From NCBI GenBank assembly GCA_009845505.1, contig VXZL01000351.1:1-5248 (forward strand): 5,248 nucleotides of DNA, in the 5' to 3' direction. Below are positions 1 through 5,240 of this stretch, piece by piece. The translations under genes were made by a program, and so were the position numbers. Within the stretch, counting starts at the first letter, position 1. Every line of letters begins with the position of its first letter. The notes beneath the pieces were generated by a model. The model had not been told where the DNA came from and did not search any database. It saw only the letters and a program-made list of their open reading frames with translations. The DNA comes from Candidatus Poribacteria bacterium (GTDB lineage: Bacteria; Poribacteria; WGA-4E; WGA-3G).

Positions 1-2063
1 GGATGCGCCTTCTCTACCTCGTCGAGTAAGATGACACAATACGGATGTCGTCGGACTGCCTCTGTGAGCTGCCCGCCTTCGTCGTAGCCGACGTATCCCG
101 GCGGCGCGCCGATGAGTCGCGAGACGGTGTGTTTTTCCATGTACTCGCTCATGTCGATACGCGCCATAGCGTTTGCGTCGTCGAAAAGGAACTCCGCAAG
201 CGATTTGGCGAGGTGCGTTTTGCCAACACCGGTCGGACCCATGAAGAGGAAAGAACCGAGCGGACGATCCGGGTCGCCGAGACCGACGCGGGCGCGCCGG
301 ATTGCGTTAGAGACAGCACTCACTGCTTCGTCCTGTCCGATGACCTGTTCGCATAGACGCTCCTCCATGTGGAGAAGTTTCTGCGTCTCACCTTCCATCA
401 ACCGATAAACAGGGATACCCGTCCATTTCGCTACGATTTCGGCAATATCATCCTCACTCACTTGCTCTTTCAACATCTGTGTGCCGTGCGCATCTGTTTC
501 CAGGGCTTCTCGGATGGTGCTGAGTTGTGATTCGAGTTCCGGTATTTTGCCGTATTCCAGTTCTGAGGCTCTGCCGAGATTGCCCGAACGTTTGGCTTGT
601 TCCGACTCAATACGGAGTGCCTCAATCTGTTCCATGAGTTCACCGATCTGCATCAAATTCGCCTTTTCGTTCTGCCACGTAGCTTTCAGGGCGTTTGCTT
701 TCTCTTTAAGTTCAGCAAGTTCAGCAATCAGTTTTTCAAGCCGTTGTTGGGACGCGGTGTCCTCTTCTTTTTCCAATGCTTGCTGTTCGATTTGGAGCTG
801 GATGATACGGCGTTCCACCTCGTCAATTGCCTCCGGCACGCTATCAATCTCAATCCGCAGGCGTGATGCCGCTTCGTCCACCAAATCCACGGCTTTATCG
901 GGTAAAAACCGTTCCGAGATATAGCGTTTTGAAAGCGTCGCAGCAGCAACAATTGCATTGTCCTGAATTTGCACGCCGTGATGTGTCTCATAGCGTTCCT
1001 TCAAACCCCGCAGGATCGCAATCGTGTCTTCCACCGACGGTTCTTCAACCTGTACGGGCTGGAATCTGCGTTCCAAGGCGGCATCCTTTTCAATATGTTT
1101 ACGATACTCATCGAGCGTGGTTGCACCGATGCATCGGAGTTCACCGCGCGCCAGTGCCGGTTTGAGCATATTCGAGGCATCAACGGCACCTTCCGCGGCA
1201 CCCGCACCGACAATGGTATGCAGTTCGTCAATAAACAGAATGACTTGTCCTTCTGCCTGTTCTATATCGGCAAGGACAGCTTTCAATCTGTCCTCAAATT
1301 CACCACGGTATTTACTGCCAGCAATAAGTGCGCCTAAATCCAGGGCAATGAGTCGTTTTTCGCGTAGGCTTTCTGGGATATCGCCGTCGGCGATCCGCTG
1401 TGCTAATCCTTCCACAATTGCTGTTTTCCCGACACCGGGTTCACCGATGAGCACGGGGTTGTTTTTCCGCCTGCGGGAAAGGACTTGCATCACACGACGA
1501 ATTTCATCATCACGTCCGATAACCGGATCGAGTTTTCCTGAAATCGCTTCTTGCGTTAACTCTCGACCAAATCGGGTGAGTGCCTGATACTTGTCCTCTG
1601 GATTCTGATCGGTTATCCGTTGGTTGCCACGGATGTCAACGAGTGCCTTGAGGATTTTATCTTTCGTTACACCCGCTTCCCGAAGGATTTTGCCGACCTC
1701 GGTTTGCTTAGCTTCAGCACACGCGATCAGAAGATGTTCTGTACTAACGTATTCGTCTTTAAGTCCGGTTGCTTCCTTGAAAGCACTGTCCAAAACAGAT
1801 TGTAGTCCTGGAGCCATCCGCATTTCAGCCGCTGCGCCTTGCACCTTGGGGGTCTTTTGAGCAGAGGCTTCCACAGATGACGTGACTCCCGGAATATCGG
1901 CACCTAATTTCTGGAAAATCGGTGTGACAATTCCATCAGTTTGCCCAATGAGAGCCAACATCAGGTGTTCAACACCCAGTTCGGGACTTTGGGCATCTGT
2001 GGCTAAACTTTGTGCTGTCTGGAGTGCTTCTTGTGCTTTAATTGTAAATCTATCAAATCTCAT
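1..2063 (-). CDS. clpB: ClpB, AAA+ protein disaggregase (C-terminus beyond the left edge)
   Basis: ClpB is a cytosolic hexameric ATPase that, with DnaK, pulls polypeptides out of aggregates through its central pore. The reading frame opens at ATG 2063 and runs off the window after 687 complete codons; family members are about 860 residues. Visible in order: an N-terminal Clp_N double repeat (about residues 1-145), NBD1 with Walker A GEPGVGKT (207-214), pore loop KYRGEFE (Tyr252), Walker B FIDE (Asp279, Glu280) and arginine finger pair R332/R333, then a long charged coiled-coil middle domain (about 405-530) that separates ClpB from ClpA/ClpC. NBD2 follows with Walker A GPTGVGKT (609-616), pore loop GYVG (Tyr657) and Walker B LLDE (679-682). 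Residue numbers track E. coli ClpB within a few positions. Sensor 1, the second arginine finger and the C-terminal domain lie outside. The start is fixed by AGGAGG six bases upstream. No frameshift or lost catalytic residue is seen. Confidence 0.97.
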   Translation of the reverse strand, partial: MRFDRFTIKAQEALQTAQSLATDAQSPELGVEHLMLALIGQTDGIVTPIFQKLGADIPGVTSSVEASAQKTPKVQGAAAEMRMAPGLQSVLDSAFKEATGLKDEYVSTEHLLIACAEAKQTEVGKILREAGVTKDKILKALVDIRGNQRITDQNPEDKYQALTRFGRELTQEAISGKLDPVIGRDDEIRRVMQVLSRRRKNNPVLIGEPGVGKTAIVEGLAQRIADGDIPESLREKRLIALDLGALIAGSKYRGEFEDRLKAVLADIEQAEGQVILFIDELHTIVGAGAAEGAVDASNMLKPALARGELRCIGATTLDEYRKHIEKDAALERRFQPVQVEEPSVEDTIAILRGLKERYETHHGVQIQDNAIVAAATLSKRYISERFLPDKAVDLVDEAASRLRIEIDSVPEAIDEVERRIIQLQIEQQALEKEEDTASQQRLEKLIAELAELKEKANALKATWQNEKANLMQIGELMEQIEALRIESEQAKRSGNLGRASELEYGKIPELESQLSTIREALETDAHGTQMLKEQVSEDDIAEIVAKWTGIPVYRLMEGETQKLLHMEERLCEQVIGQDEAVSAVSNAIRRARVGLGDPDRPLGSFLFMGPTGVGKTHLAKSLAEFLFDDANAMARIDMSEYMEKHTVSRLIGAPPGYVGYDEGGQLTEAVRRHPYCVILLDEVEKAH

Positions 2064-2069
2064 AATGTG

Positions 2070-2075
2070 CCTCCT
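2070..2075 (-). promoter_or_regulatory. Ribosome binding site of clpB
   Basis: On the minus strand AGGAGG is followed by the six bases CACATT and then ATG. It is a full anti-Shine-Dalgarno match at good spacing, fixes the clpB start at 2063, and implies efficient translation. I see no nearby complementary stretch that would hide it as in a classic RNA thermometer. Confidence 0.85.
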
Positions 2076-2115
2076 ATATTATTTCTATTTTATTCAAAGT
2101 GTATTCAAATCAGTT

Positions 2116-2140
2116 CTACATAGATGTAGCAAAATCTATG
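2116..2140. promoter_or_regulatory. Two overlapping dyads upstream of clpB, possible operator
   Basis: CTACAT (2116-2121) and ATGTAG (2124-2129) form a perfect dyad around AG. CATAGAT (2119-2125) and ATCTATG (2134-2140) form a second perfect dyad around eight bases. They share bases, so as RNA or cruciform structures they exclude each other. Both cover the -12 half of the candidate sigma-54 promoter and its expected start point, about 55 to 75 bases before the clpB start codon. A repressor site is plausible, but neither dyad matches an operator family I recognise. Confidence 0.35.
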
Positions 2141-2143
2141 CCA
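2128..2143 (-). promoter_or_regulatory. Candidate sigma-54 (-24/-12) promoter for clpB
   Basis: The minus strand reads TGGCAT, five bases (AGATT), then TTGCT. This matches the RpoN consensus TGGCAY-N5-TTGCW, with the diagnostic GG (2142-2141) and GC (2130-2129) exactly ten bases apart. A start about 12 bases downstream, near 2117, would give a leader of about 54 bases before the clpB ATG. I found no convincing sigma-70 promoter, no sigma-32 type CTTGAA/CCCCAT pair and no CIRCE operator in this spacer, which leaves this as the best promoter candidate. The match is seen; its use is inferred, and it would need RpoN plus an enhancer-binding activator in this organism. Confidence 0.45.
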
Positions 2144-2177
2144 CTTTTCTCTGGACGTTGAGATTTGATAACTGAGG

Positions 2178-2232
2178 GTAGGGGCAGGTCTTGTGCCTGC
2201 CCAATATAGGTATCCACAAGGGATACCCCTAC
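2178..2232. repeat. Composite hairpin element with GTAGGGG...CCCCTAC ends
   Basis: A 55-base element is bounded by the perfect inverted repeat GTAGGGG (2178-2184) and CCCCTAC (2226-2232). Inside are two further perfect hairpins: GGGCAGG/CCTGCCC (2182-2188 with 2196-2202, seven-base loop) and GGTATCC/GGATACC (2209-2215 with 2221-2227, five-base loop). The inner arms share a few bases with the outer ends, so the whole can fold as a branched structure or as two separate hairpins, but not all stems fully at once. It encodes nothing and lacks a T-run after either hairpin. It resembles the small palindromic dispersed repeats of bacterial intergenic DNA. The shared end sequence links it to the hairpin at 3185-3214. 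Confidence 0.6.
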
Positions 2233-2288
2233 GATTGGTTGTGTGTTTATGGGTATCCGCAAGAGATGTCCCTACGGTTGATCGTGTG
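2205..2288. repeat. Imperfect 41-base tandem duplication (period 43)
   Basis: Bases 2205-2245 and 2248-2288 align without gaps, with 33 of 41 positions identical by hand count. Each copy contains GGTATCC, a CAAG core and CCCTACG. The first copy keeps a perfect GGTATCC/GGATACC hairpin; in the second the right arm has drifted to AGATGTC and the stem is weakened. The first copy overlaps the right half of the GTAGGGG element, so this looks like local duplication of part of that element followed by divergence. With only two copies and a two-base gap it is not a CRISPR array. Confidence 0.65.
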
Positions 2289-2370
2289 ACACTTTGGCAT
2301 CCTATGTGCTAAATTGGCAGGGAGAATGAGTTAAATTAGGACAATTTGGTATAGGTGAGTTGTCGCAGGA
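2289..2370. other. Remaining spacer between the glycohydrolase stop and the repeat cluster
   Basis: This AT-rich stretch directly follows the stop codon of the ADP-ribosylglycohydrolase gene in its reading direction. I see no coding potential, no hairpin with a T-run and no convincing promoter. There is thus no evident intrinsic terminator for that gene, so read-through into the clpB spacer cannot be excluded. Confidence 0.4.
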
Positions 2371-3159
2371 TTAGTTATTGACCGTCCGATACATCTCTCG
2401 GATCAGTTCTACGATGTCCGGTGCTTTGGGCAAGAGGAAACGGTTCTCTGCTTCTGTTTTAATGGCTTCGGGAATTCCGTGTAGTGCTTCAGCGATCGCG
2501 CCTGCGATTGCGCCGAGCGTATCCGAATCACCGCCTAAAGAGATCGCATTGCGTACAGCATCTTCATAGTCCTCTGATTCCAAAGCGCACGTGACGGCTG
2601 GCGGGACTGTACCTGGGCAGGTCATATCAAAAGCGTAGTCGGATCGGATAGCGTCCACTGTCTGCGTCAAGTCGTAGCCGTATTCGGTAGTGATAACCTC
2701 GCGAATGCTTGCGACACTTTCACCGCGATAGGCGAGCCAGATGGCGTGAGTTGTTGCCTGTGCCCCTTTTACCCCTTCCGGATGGTCGTGGCTGACAACG
2801 GTTACTTTCTCTGCATCGAGAAGTGCAGCGTTGAGGTCATCTCGATTCAGAAATGCCGTTGGCGAGACGCGCATTGCTGCGCCGTTACGGAGGGTGCAAT
2901 TGGGTGTGTCCGCCTCGGAAGCGATCCACTGTTTGAATATTTGACTGAAACCGCAGTTTGGATACCGACGACCCCATTTACGCATCGTCTCTGCTGGTGG
3001 AAGATTGTGTAAAAGCGCATCAGCGACGGCTGTCGTGCAAACCGAGTCATCTGTGAAACGACAGTTGTCACTGAAGAGAGGAAAATCTTTGGTTTTGATC
3101 CGGCTATCTTTCGGTTCATAGATGGAACCGACAATGTCTCCGATAATTGCGCCTAACAT
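2371..3159 (-). CDS. ADP-ribosylglycohydrolase family protein (DraG/ARH fold)
   Basis: The 262-residue product belongs to the ADP-ribosyl-glycohydrolase family (Pfam ADP_ribosyl_GH), whose members use two divalent metal ions to cleave ADP-ribose from modified proteins, nucleic acids or small molecules. Diagnostic motifs are all present: the N-terminal GAIIGDIVGS (3-12), the metal-binding FTDDS (Thr36, Asp37, Asp38), NGAAMRVSP (92-100), SHDHPEGVKGA (123-133) and C-terminal GGDSDTLGA (Asp211, Asp213, Thr214). Length fits a compact single-domain member, and the absence of a signal peptide places it in the cytosol. The start ATG has GAAGAGG eight bases upstream. The catalytic residues suggest an active enzyme, but the substrate is unknown: no ADP-ribosyltransferase, nitrogenase regulator or toxin gene lies in the window. 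It sits 82 bases after the LamG pair and 307 bases before clpB, and is probably transcribed separately from both. Confidence 0.93.
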   Translation of the reverse strand: MLGAIIGDIVGSIYEPKDSRIKTKDFPLFSDNCRFTDDSVCTTAVADALLHNLPPAETMRKWGRRYPNCGFSQIFKQWIASEADTPNCTLRNGAAMRVSPTAFLNRDDLNAALLDAEKVTVVSHDHPEGVKGAQATTHAIWLAYRGESVASIREVITTEYGYDLTQTVDAIRSDYAFDMTCPGTVPPAVTCALESEDYEDAVRNAISLGGDSDTLGAIAGAIAEALHGIPEAIKTEAENRFLLPKAPDIVELIREMYRTVNN

Positions 3160-3177
3160 GTTTTGAGCCTCTTCATT

Positions 3178-3215
3178 AAAAAATGTAGGGCGAAGGCATC
3201 ATACCTTGCCCTACA
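3178..3215 (-). terminator. Intrinsic terminator after the LamG genes, built on a GTAGGG-type hairpin
   Basis: On the minus strand TGTAGGGCAAGG pairs with CCTTCGCCCTACA around the loop TATGATG, with a single bulged base, and is followed directly by six T (complement of 3183-3178). Stem, position and T-run fit a rho-independent terminator 27 bases beyond the LamG stop codon and 18 bases before the glycohydrolase start. The GTAGGGC...GCCCTAC ends resemble those of the repeat near clpB, so a dispersed repeat may have been co-opted here. On the plus strand the hairpin is not followed by a T-run. Confidence 0.65.
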
Positions 3216-3241
3216 ACATACAAGCACAAATTAGATAAATA

Positions 3242-4078
3242 CTACCGCAGCGTGCGTTGTGCCTTGATGTTCGCCCATGTTGTGGTGAACTTGTCTTGCG
3301 GTTCAACACTTACGACTGCTTCGGCGTATTCAGCCAAATCGGCTTCATCGAAAGCGGAATTGTAGACGATGAGTTCATCTACACTACCGCCGAAGTAGTG
3401 GACATCCGTACCTGAAATCACTTCATCGTGAAAAACGGTGTCGCCATTGACCTTACCGATAGCAATAGCAGCACCGTGCCCATACATTGCCCCGCCGTCT
3501 TCATTGGCGATGAGTTCGCCGTTAAGCCACAGTTCAAATTTGTCGGCTTCAACTGCGTTCGTGGTGTCGCGTAACACCAGAGCCACGTGATACCACACTC
3601 CCGATTCTATGGCGACAGCGGGCCACGCGCCATCCCAGTTGTATTCTGCTCGGTTCCATGCGCCGACATAAACCTCTCCGTCGAAGACGTAGAGATTAAA
3701 GCCTCGTGTTGCACCGCCTTCTTCATAAAGCGTCTGCTTATGGTCGGCGATATCTACATCATCGCAGTTAAAGTAACAGGCAATCGTCCGATCCGAGTAG
3801 AAATCGGGCTGTGCAATGGTATTAATACCCACGTCATTGGGGAGGTGGACCCCATCATCTATGCCGTCGAAACGTAAAGCTGAACCGACAGGACCCTCAA
3901 CGATTTCGGGGTCCCCCACAATTGTGCCATCTAAACCTTTCCCAGAGGTATCGACGACATCTAAGTCTTCAAGACTCCACTTACCTTCAACAGTCGCTTC
4001 GTCTTTTGCTGCATGAGTGGCTGCAGTAATAAATATAAGTAAAATACTCAATACGAAAATGGAACGATATTTTACCAT
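3242..4078 (-). CDS. Secreted LamG/ConA-like domain protein, second gene of the pair
   Basis: A 278-residue protein with a Sec signal peptide: Lys3 and Arg5, a hydrophobic core at about 7-20, and a likely cleavage after THA (Ala23). The mature part is one Laminin_G_3/concanavalin-A-like jelly-roll domain (about 27-255), recognised from ALRFDGIDDGVHLP (67-80), WYHVALVLRD (162-171), FELWLNGELIA (181-191) and FGGSVDELIVYNSAF near the end. Such domains usually bind glycans or other extracellular ligands; no catalytic site is evident, so a binding or structural role outside the membrane is the inference. The tail ends in FTTTWANIKAQRT (264-276). AAAGGAG nine bases upstream supports ATG 4078. It lies 54 bases after its paralog and is likely co-transcribed with it, ending at the terminator at 3178-3215. 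The two proteins appear roughly half identical by eye. Confidence 0.88.
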   Translation of the reverse strand: MVKYRSIFVLSILLIFITAATHAAKDEATVEGKWSLEDLDVVDTSGKGLDGTIVGDPEIVEGPVGSALRFDGIDDGVHLPNDVGINTIAQPDFYSDRTIACYFNCDDVDIADHKQTLYEEGGATRGFNLYVFDGEVYVGAWNRAEYNWDGAWPAVAIESGVWYHVALVLRDTTNAVEADKFELWLNGELIANEDGGAMYGHGAAIAIGKVNGDTVFHDEVISGTDVHYFGGSVDELIVYNSAFDEADLAEYAEAVVSVEPQDKFTTTWANIKAQRTLR

Positions 4079-4110
4079 TATGACGATCTCCTTTATGGAT
4101 TTTATTGTTG

Positions 4111-4134
4111 AACCTCAGTCTGAGAGCTGAGGTT
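4111..4134. repeat. Perfect 8-base stem-loop between the LamG genes
   Basis: AACCTCAG (4111-4118) and CTGAGGTT (4127-4134) form a perfect stem around an eight-base loop, overlapping the last bases of the upstream LamG stop codon. A competing dyad CTCAG-T-CTGAG lies within it. In the direction of transcription no T-run follows, so it is unlikely to be an efficient terminator; it could slow 3'-5' RNA decay and favour the first gene. The role is inferred. Confidence 0.45.
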
Positions 4135-4969
4135 AGTTTTCAGTGCGTTGGGCTTTCAGGTGTCCCCAGGTGGTTGTAAATTTGCCCTGCGCTTCGACGC
4201 TCAAGGGCGACGCGAGTTCTGTAAAATCTGCCTCGTCAAAAGCGGAGCCATAGACAAGAACTTCGTCGATTATACCACCAAACCAGTCAACATCAGTTTG
4301 ACCAGCACCGGTACCATCATGATAGACAGTGTTCTGGTTGAGATGACCGATGCCGATATCGTCAGAATGTGCGTGCAACTGTCCACCCTTTTCTTGGGCG
4401 ATACGTTTGCCATCTAGCCACATTTCAAACTTATTACTTTCTACCTTCGCTGCACCGTCGCGAATCACTAAGCCGACATGATACCACCGCTTTGACTTAA
4501 CCTCTGCGAAGGGCCATGCCCCGTTCCAGTTGTACTCGGCGCGATTCCATCCGCCGACATAAACCTTACCGCCATGCACGTAGATGATTAACCCGCGTGT
4601 CGCGCCGCCTTCTTCAAAAATTACCTGCTTTCGATCATCAATCTTCACGTCGTCGCAGTTGAATAATGCAGCGACCGTTCGGTCGGTATAGGGGCCACCG
4701 GTGTTAATATCCGCGGAATCTGGCAGTTTAATACCGTCGCTTTTGCCATTGAACTTCAACGCTTTGCCAGAGATACCTTCGACAGCTTGCGGTTTTCCGG
4801 CGAAATTACCATTGACACCTTTCTTTGAAGCATCTTTGGCATCTCCACTATTAAAATCCCAAATTGCAGCGACTGTCCCTTCATCGCGCTGTGCATCCAC
4901 TTGTGTGATCGGGAGCAGCATAAAAAAAAGGAGAGCGATGCATCCTATAGAAACAAATACACGAACCAC
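4133..4969 (-). CDS. Secreted LamG/ConA-like domain protein, first gene of the pair
   Basis: A 278-residue paralog of the next gene, starting at GTG 4969. The signal peptide has Arg3, a hydrophobic segment at about 5-21 and probable cleavage after VDA (Ala26). The rest is one LamG-like jelly roll: ALKFNGKSDGIKLP (70-83), WYHVGLVIRD (about 162-171), FEMWLDGKRIA, and WFGGIIDEVLVYGSAF. Conserved with the paralog at identical positions are FNCDDV (103-108), EEGGATRG (119-126), a tryptophan-rich block WNRAEYNW.GAWP, and the tail FTTTWGHLKAQRT (264-276). An extracellular or envelope binding role is inferred from the family; the ligand is unknown and no enzymatic residues are recognised. It is first after the promoter at 5077-5105. 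Cys10 sits early in the signal segment without a lipobox, so a lipoprotein is unlikely. Confidence 0.87.
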   Translation of the reverse strand: MVRVFVSIGCIALLFFMLLPITQVDAQRDEGTVAAIWDFNSGDAKDASKKGVNGNFAGKPQAVEGISGKALKFNGKSDGIKLPDSADINTGGPYTDRTVAALFNCDDVKIDDRKQVIFEEGGATRGLIIYVHGGKVYVGGWNRAEYNWNGAWPFAEVKSKRWYHVGLVIRDGAAKVESNKFEMWLDGKRIAQEKGGQLHAHSDDIGIGHLNQNTVYHDGTGAGQTDVDWFGGIIDEVLVYGSAFDEADFTELASPLSVEAQGKFTTTWGHLKAQRTEN

Positions 4970-4976
4970 TTTTCTT

Positions 4977-4982
4977 CTCCTT
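4977..4982 (-). promoter_or_regulatory. Ribosome binding site deciding the GTG start of the first LamG gene
   Basis: AAGGAG on the minus strand lies seven bases before GTG 4969. No upstream in-frame start has a comparable site, and the next in-frame ATG (residue 17) would destroy the signal peptide, so GTG is the supported start. Confidence 0.8.
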
Positions 4983-4990
4983 GTGAGATT

Positions 4991-5015
4991 CCTCCCTTTC
5001 TATTGAATATGGAGG
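4991..5015 (-). promoter_or_regulatory. CCTCC/GGAGG pair in the leader of the first LamG gene
   Basis: In the roughly 100-base leader the minus strand carries CCTCC (5015-5011), a 15-base loop, and GGAGG (4995-4991), just upstream of the real Shine-Dalgarno. CCTCC can pair with GGAGG and partly with the AAGGAG at 4982-4977. This could form a weak switch on ribosome access, but a five-base stem with a long loop may also be chance. Confidence 0.2.
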
Positions 5016-5076
5016 TTAGAATGTCTTTGCGGCAGATATTTCATGCCCCAAATTGCTGATTTACGATGTTTCTTGC

Positions 5077-5105
5077 ATTATTCAAAATTGTTAGAATTTT
5101 GTCAA
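5077..5105 (-). promoter_or_regulatory. Sigma-70-type promoter of the LamG pair
   Basis: The minus strand has a perfect -35 TTGACA (5105-5100), a 17-base spacer, and AATAAT (5082-5077), five of six to the -10 consensus. Transcription would start near 5070, about 100 bases before the GTG start. It is the best promoter match in the window and suggests substantial basal expression. Confidence 0.75.
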
Positions 5106-5110
5106 GTTAA

Positions 5111-5122
5111 AATCTGGAGATT
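5111..5122. promoter_or_regulatory. Palindrome between the divergent promoters
   Basis: AATCT-GG-AGATT is a perfect short dyad within the 29 bases separating the two oppositely directed -35 boxes. A protein bound here could influence both promoters. At five-base arms it could be coincidental; position is the main argument. Confidence 0.3.
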
Positions 5123-5134
5123 CGGAAAAAAGCA

Positions 5135-5164
5135 TTGACGTTAACTCGTATTTTAAGGTATGCT
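5135..5164 (+). promoter_or_regulatory. Sigma-70-type promoter facing out of the right edge
   Basis: TTGACG (5135-5140, five of six to consensus) is followed by an 18-base spacer and TATGCT (5159-5164, four of six). A start near 5171 would give a leader of about 78 bases before a gene beginning at or just beyond the window edge. The Shine-Dalgarno at 5233-5240 supports this reading. Confidence 0.6.
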
Positions 5165-5207
5165 TTATTTCTCAGCACTACACGGATTTTATTTTTAATT
5201 TGAAAAT

Positions 5208-5220
5208 TGATTGTCAATCA
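5208..5220. promoter_or_regulatory. Small dyad in the plus-strand leader
   Basis: TGATTG-T-CAATCA is a perfect six-base dyad with a one-base centre, 12 bases before the Shine-Dalgarno of the rightward gene and downstream of its predicted transcription start. It could be an operator acting as a roadblock. A one-base centre is too tight for an RNA hairpin without opening the inner pairs, so a DNA-binding site is the better guess. Confidence 0.25.
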
Positions 5221-5232
5221 CATCAGCAATAG

Positions 5233-5240
5233 AAAAGGAG
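5233..5240 (+). promoter_or_regulatory. Ribosome binding site of a gene starting past the right edge
   Basis: AAAAGGAG on the plus strand is followed by only eight bases (TTGAACCT) before the window ends. At normal spacing the start codon would fall at or immediately after base 5249. The product is unknown. This is the only sign of a plus-strand gene. Confidence 0.6.

Noticed and set aside
1024..1587. Long plus-strand open frame of 187 codons, and smaller ones at 112-408 and 481-924
   Set aside because: They lie opposite clpB, whose minus-strand product matches the family end to end. The plus-strand products are serine- and arginine-rich, as expected of antisense frames, and show no recognisable domain.
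2064..2200. Heat-shock control signals (CIRCE, sigma-32 boxes) before clpB
   Set aside because: No TTAGCACTC/GAGTGCTAA pair and no CTTGAA with a spaced CCCCAT were found on the minus strand.
2182..2202. GGGCAGG/CCTGCCC hairpin as a terminator for the glycohydrolase gene
   Set aside because: On the minus strand the stem is followed by CTACCC rather than a T-run, and it lies about 170 bases past the stop codon.
2205..2288. CRISPR-like repeat pair
   Set aside because: Only two diverged copies separated by two bases, with no spacer-sized interval and no cas gene.
2746..3012. Open frames overlapping the glycohydrolase on both strands (2378-2569, 2746-3012, 2847-3134)
   Set aside because: The 2371-3159 minus frame carries every family motif; the others are shadows without motifs.
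3587..4417. Plus-strand frames opposite the LamG genes
   Set aside because: The minus frames have signal peptides, Shine-Dalgarno sites and paralogy; the plus frames have none of these.
4940..4969. Lipoprotein signal in the first LamG protein (Cys10)
   Set aside because: The cysteine is only ten residues in, with no preceding hydrophobic stretch or lipobox, and a normal signal peptidase I site follows at Ala26.
5207..5220. FNR/CRP-type site (TTGAT....ATCAA)
   Set aside because: The half-sites are one base too far apart and the right half reads ATCAC, so it does not fit the FNR consensus spacing.
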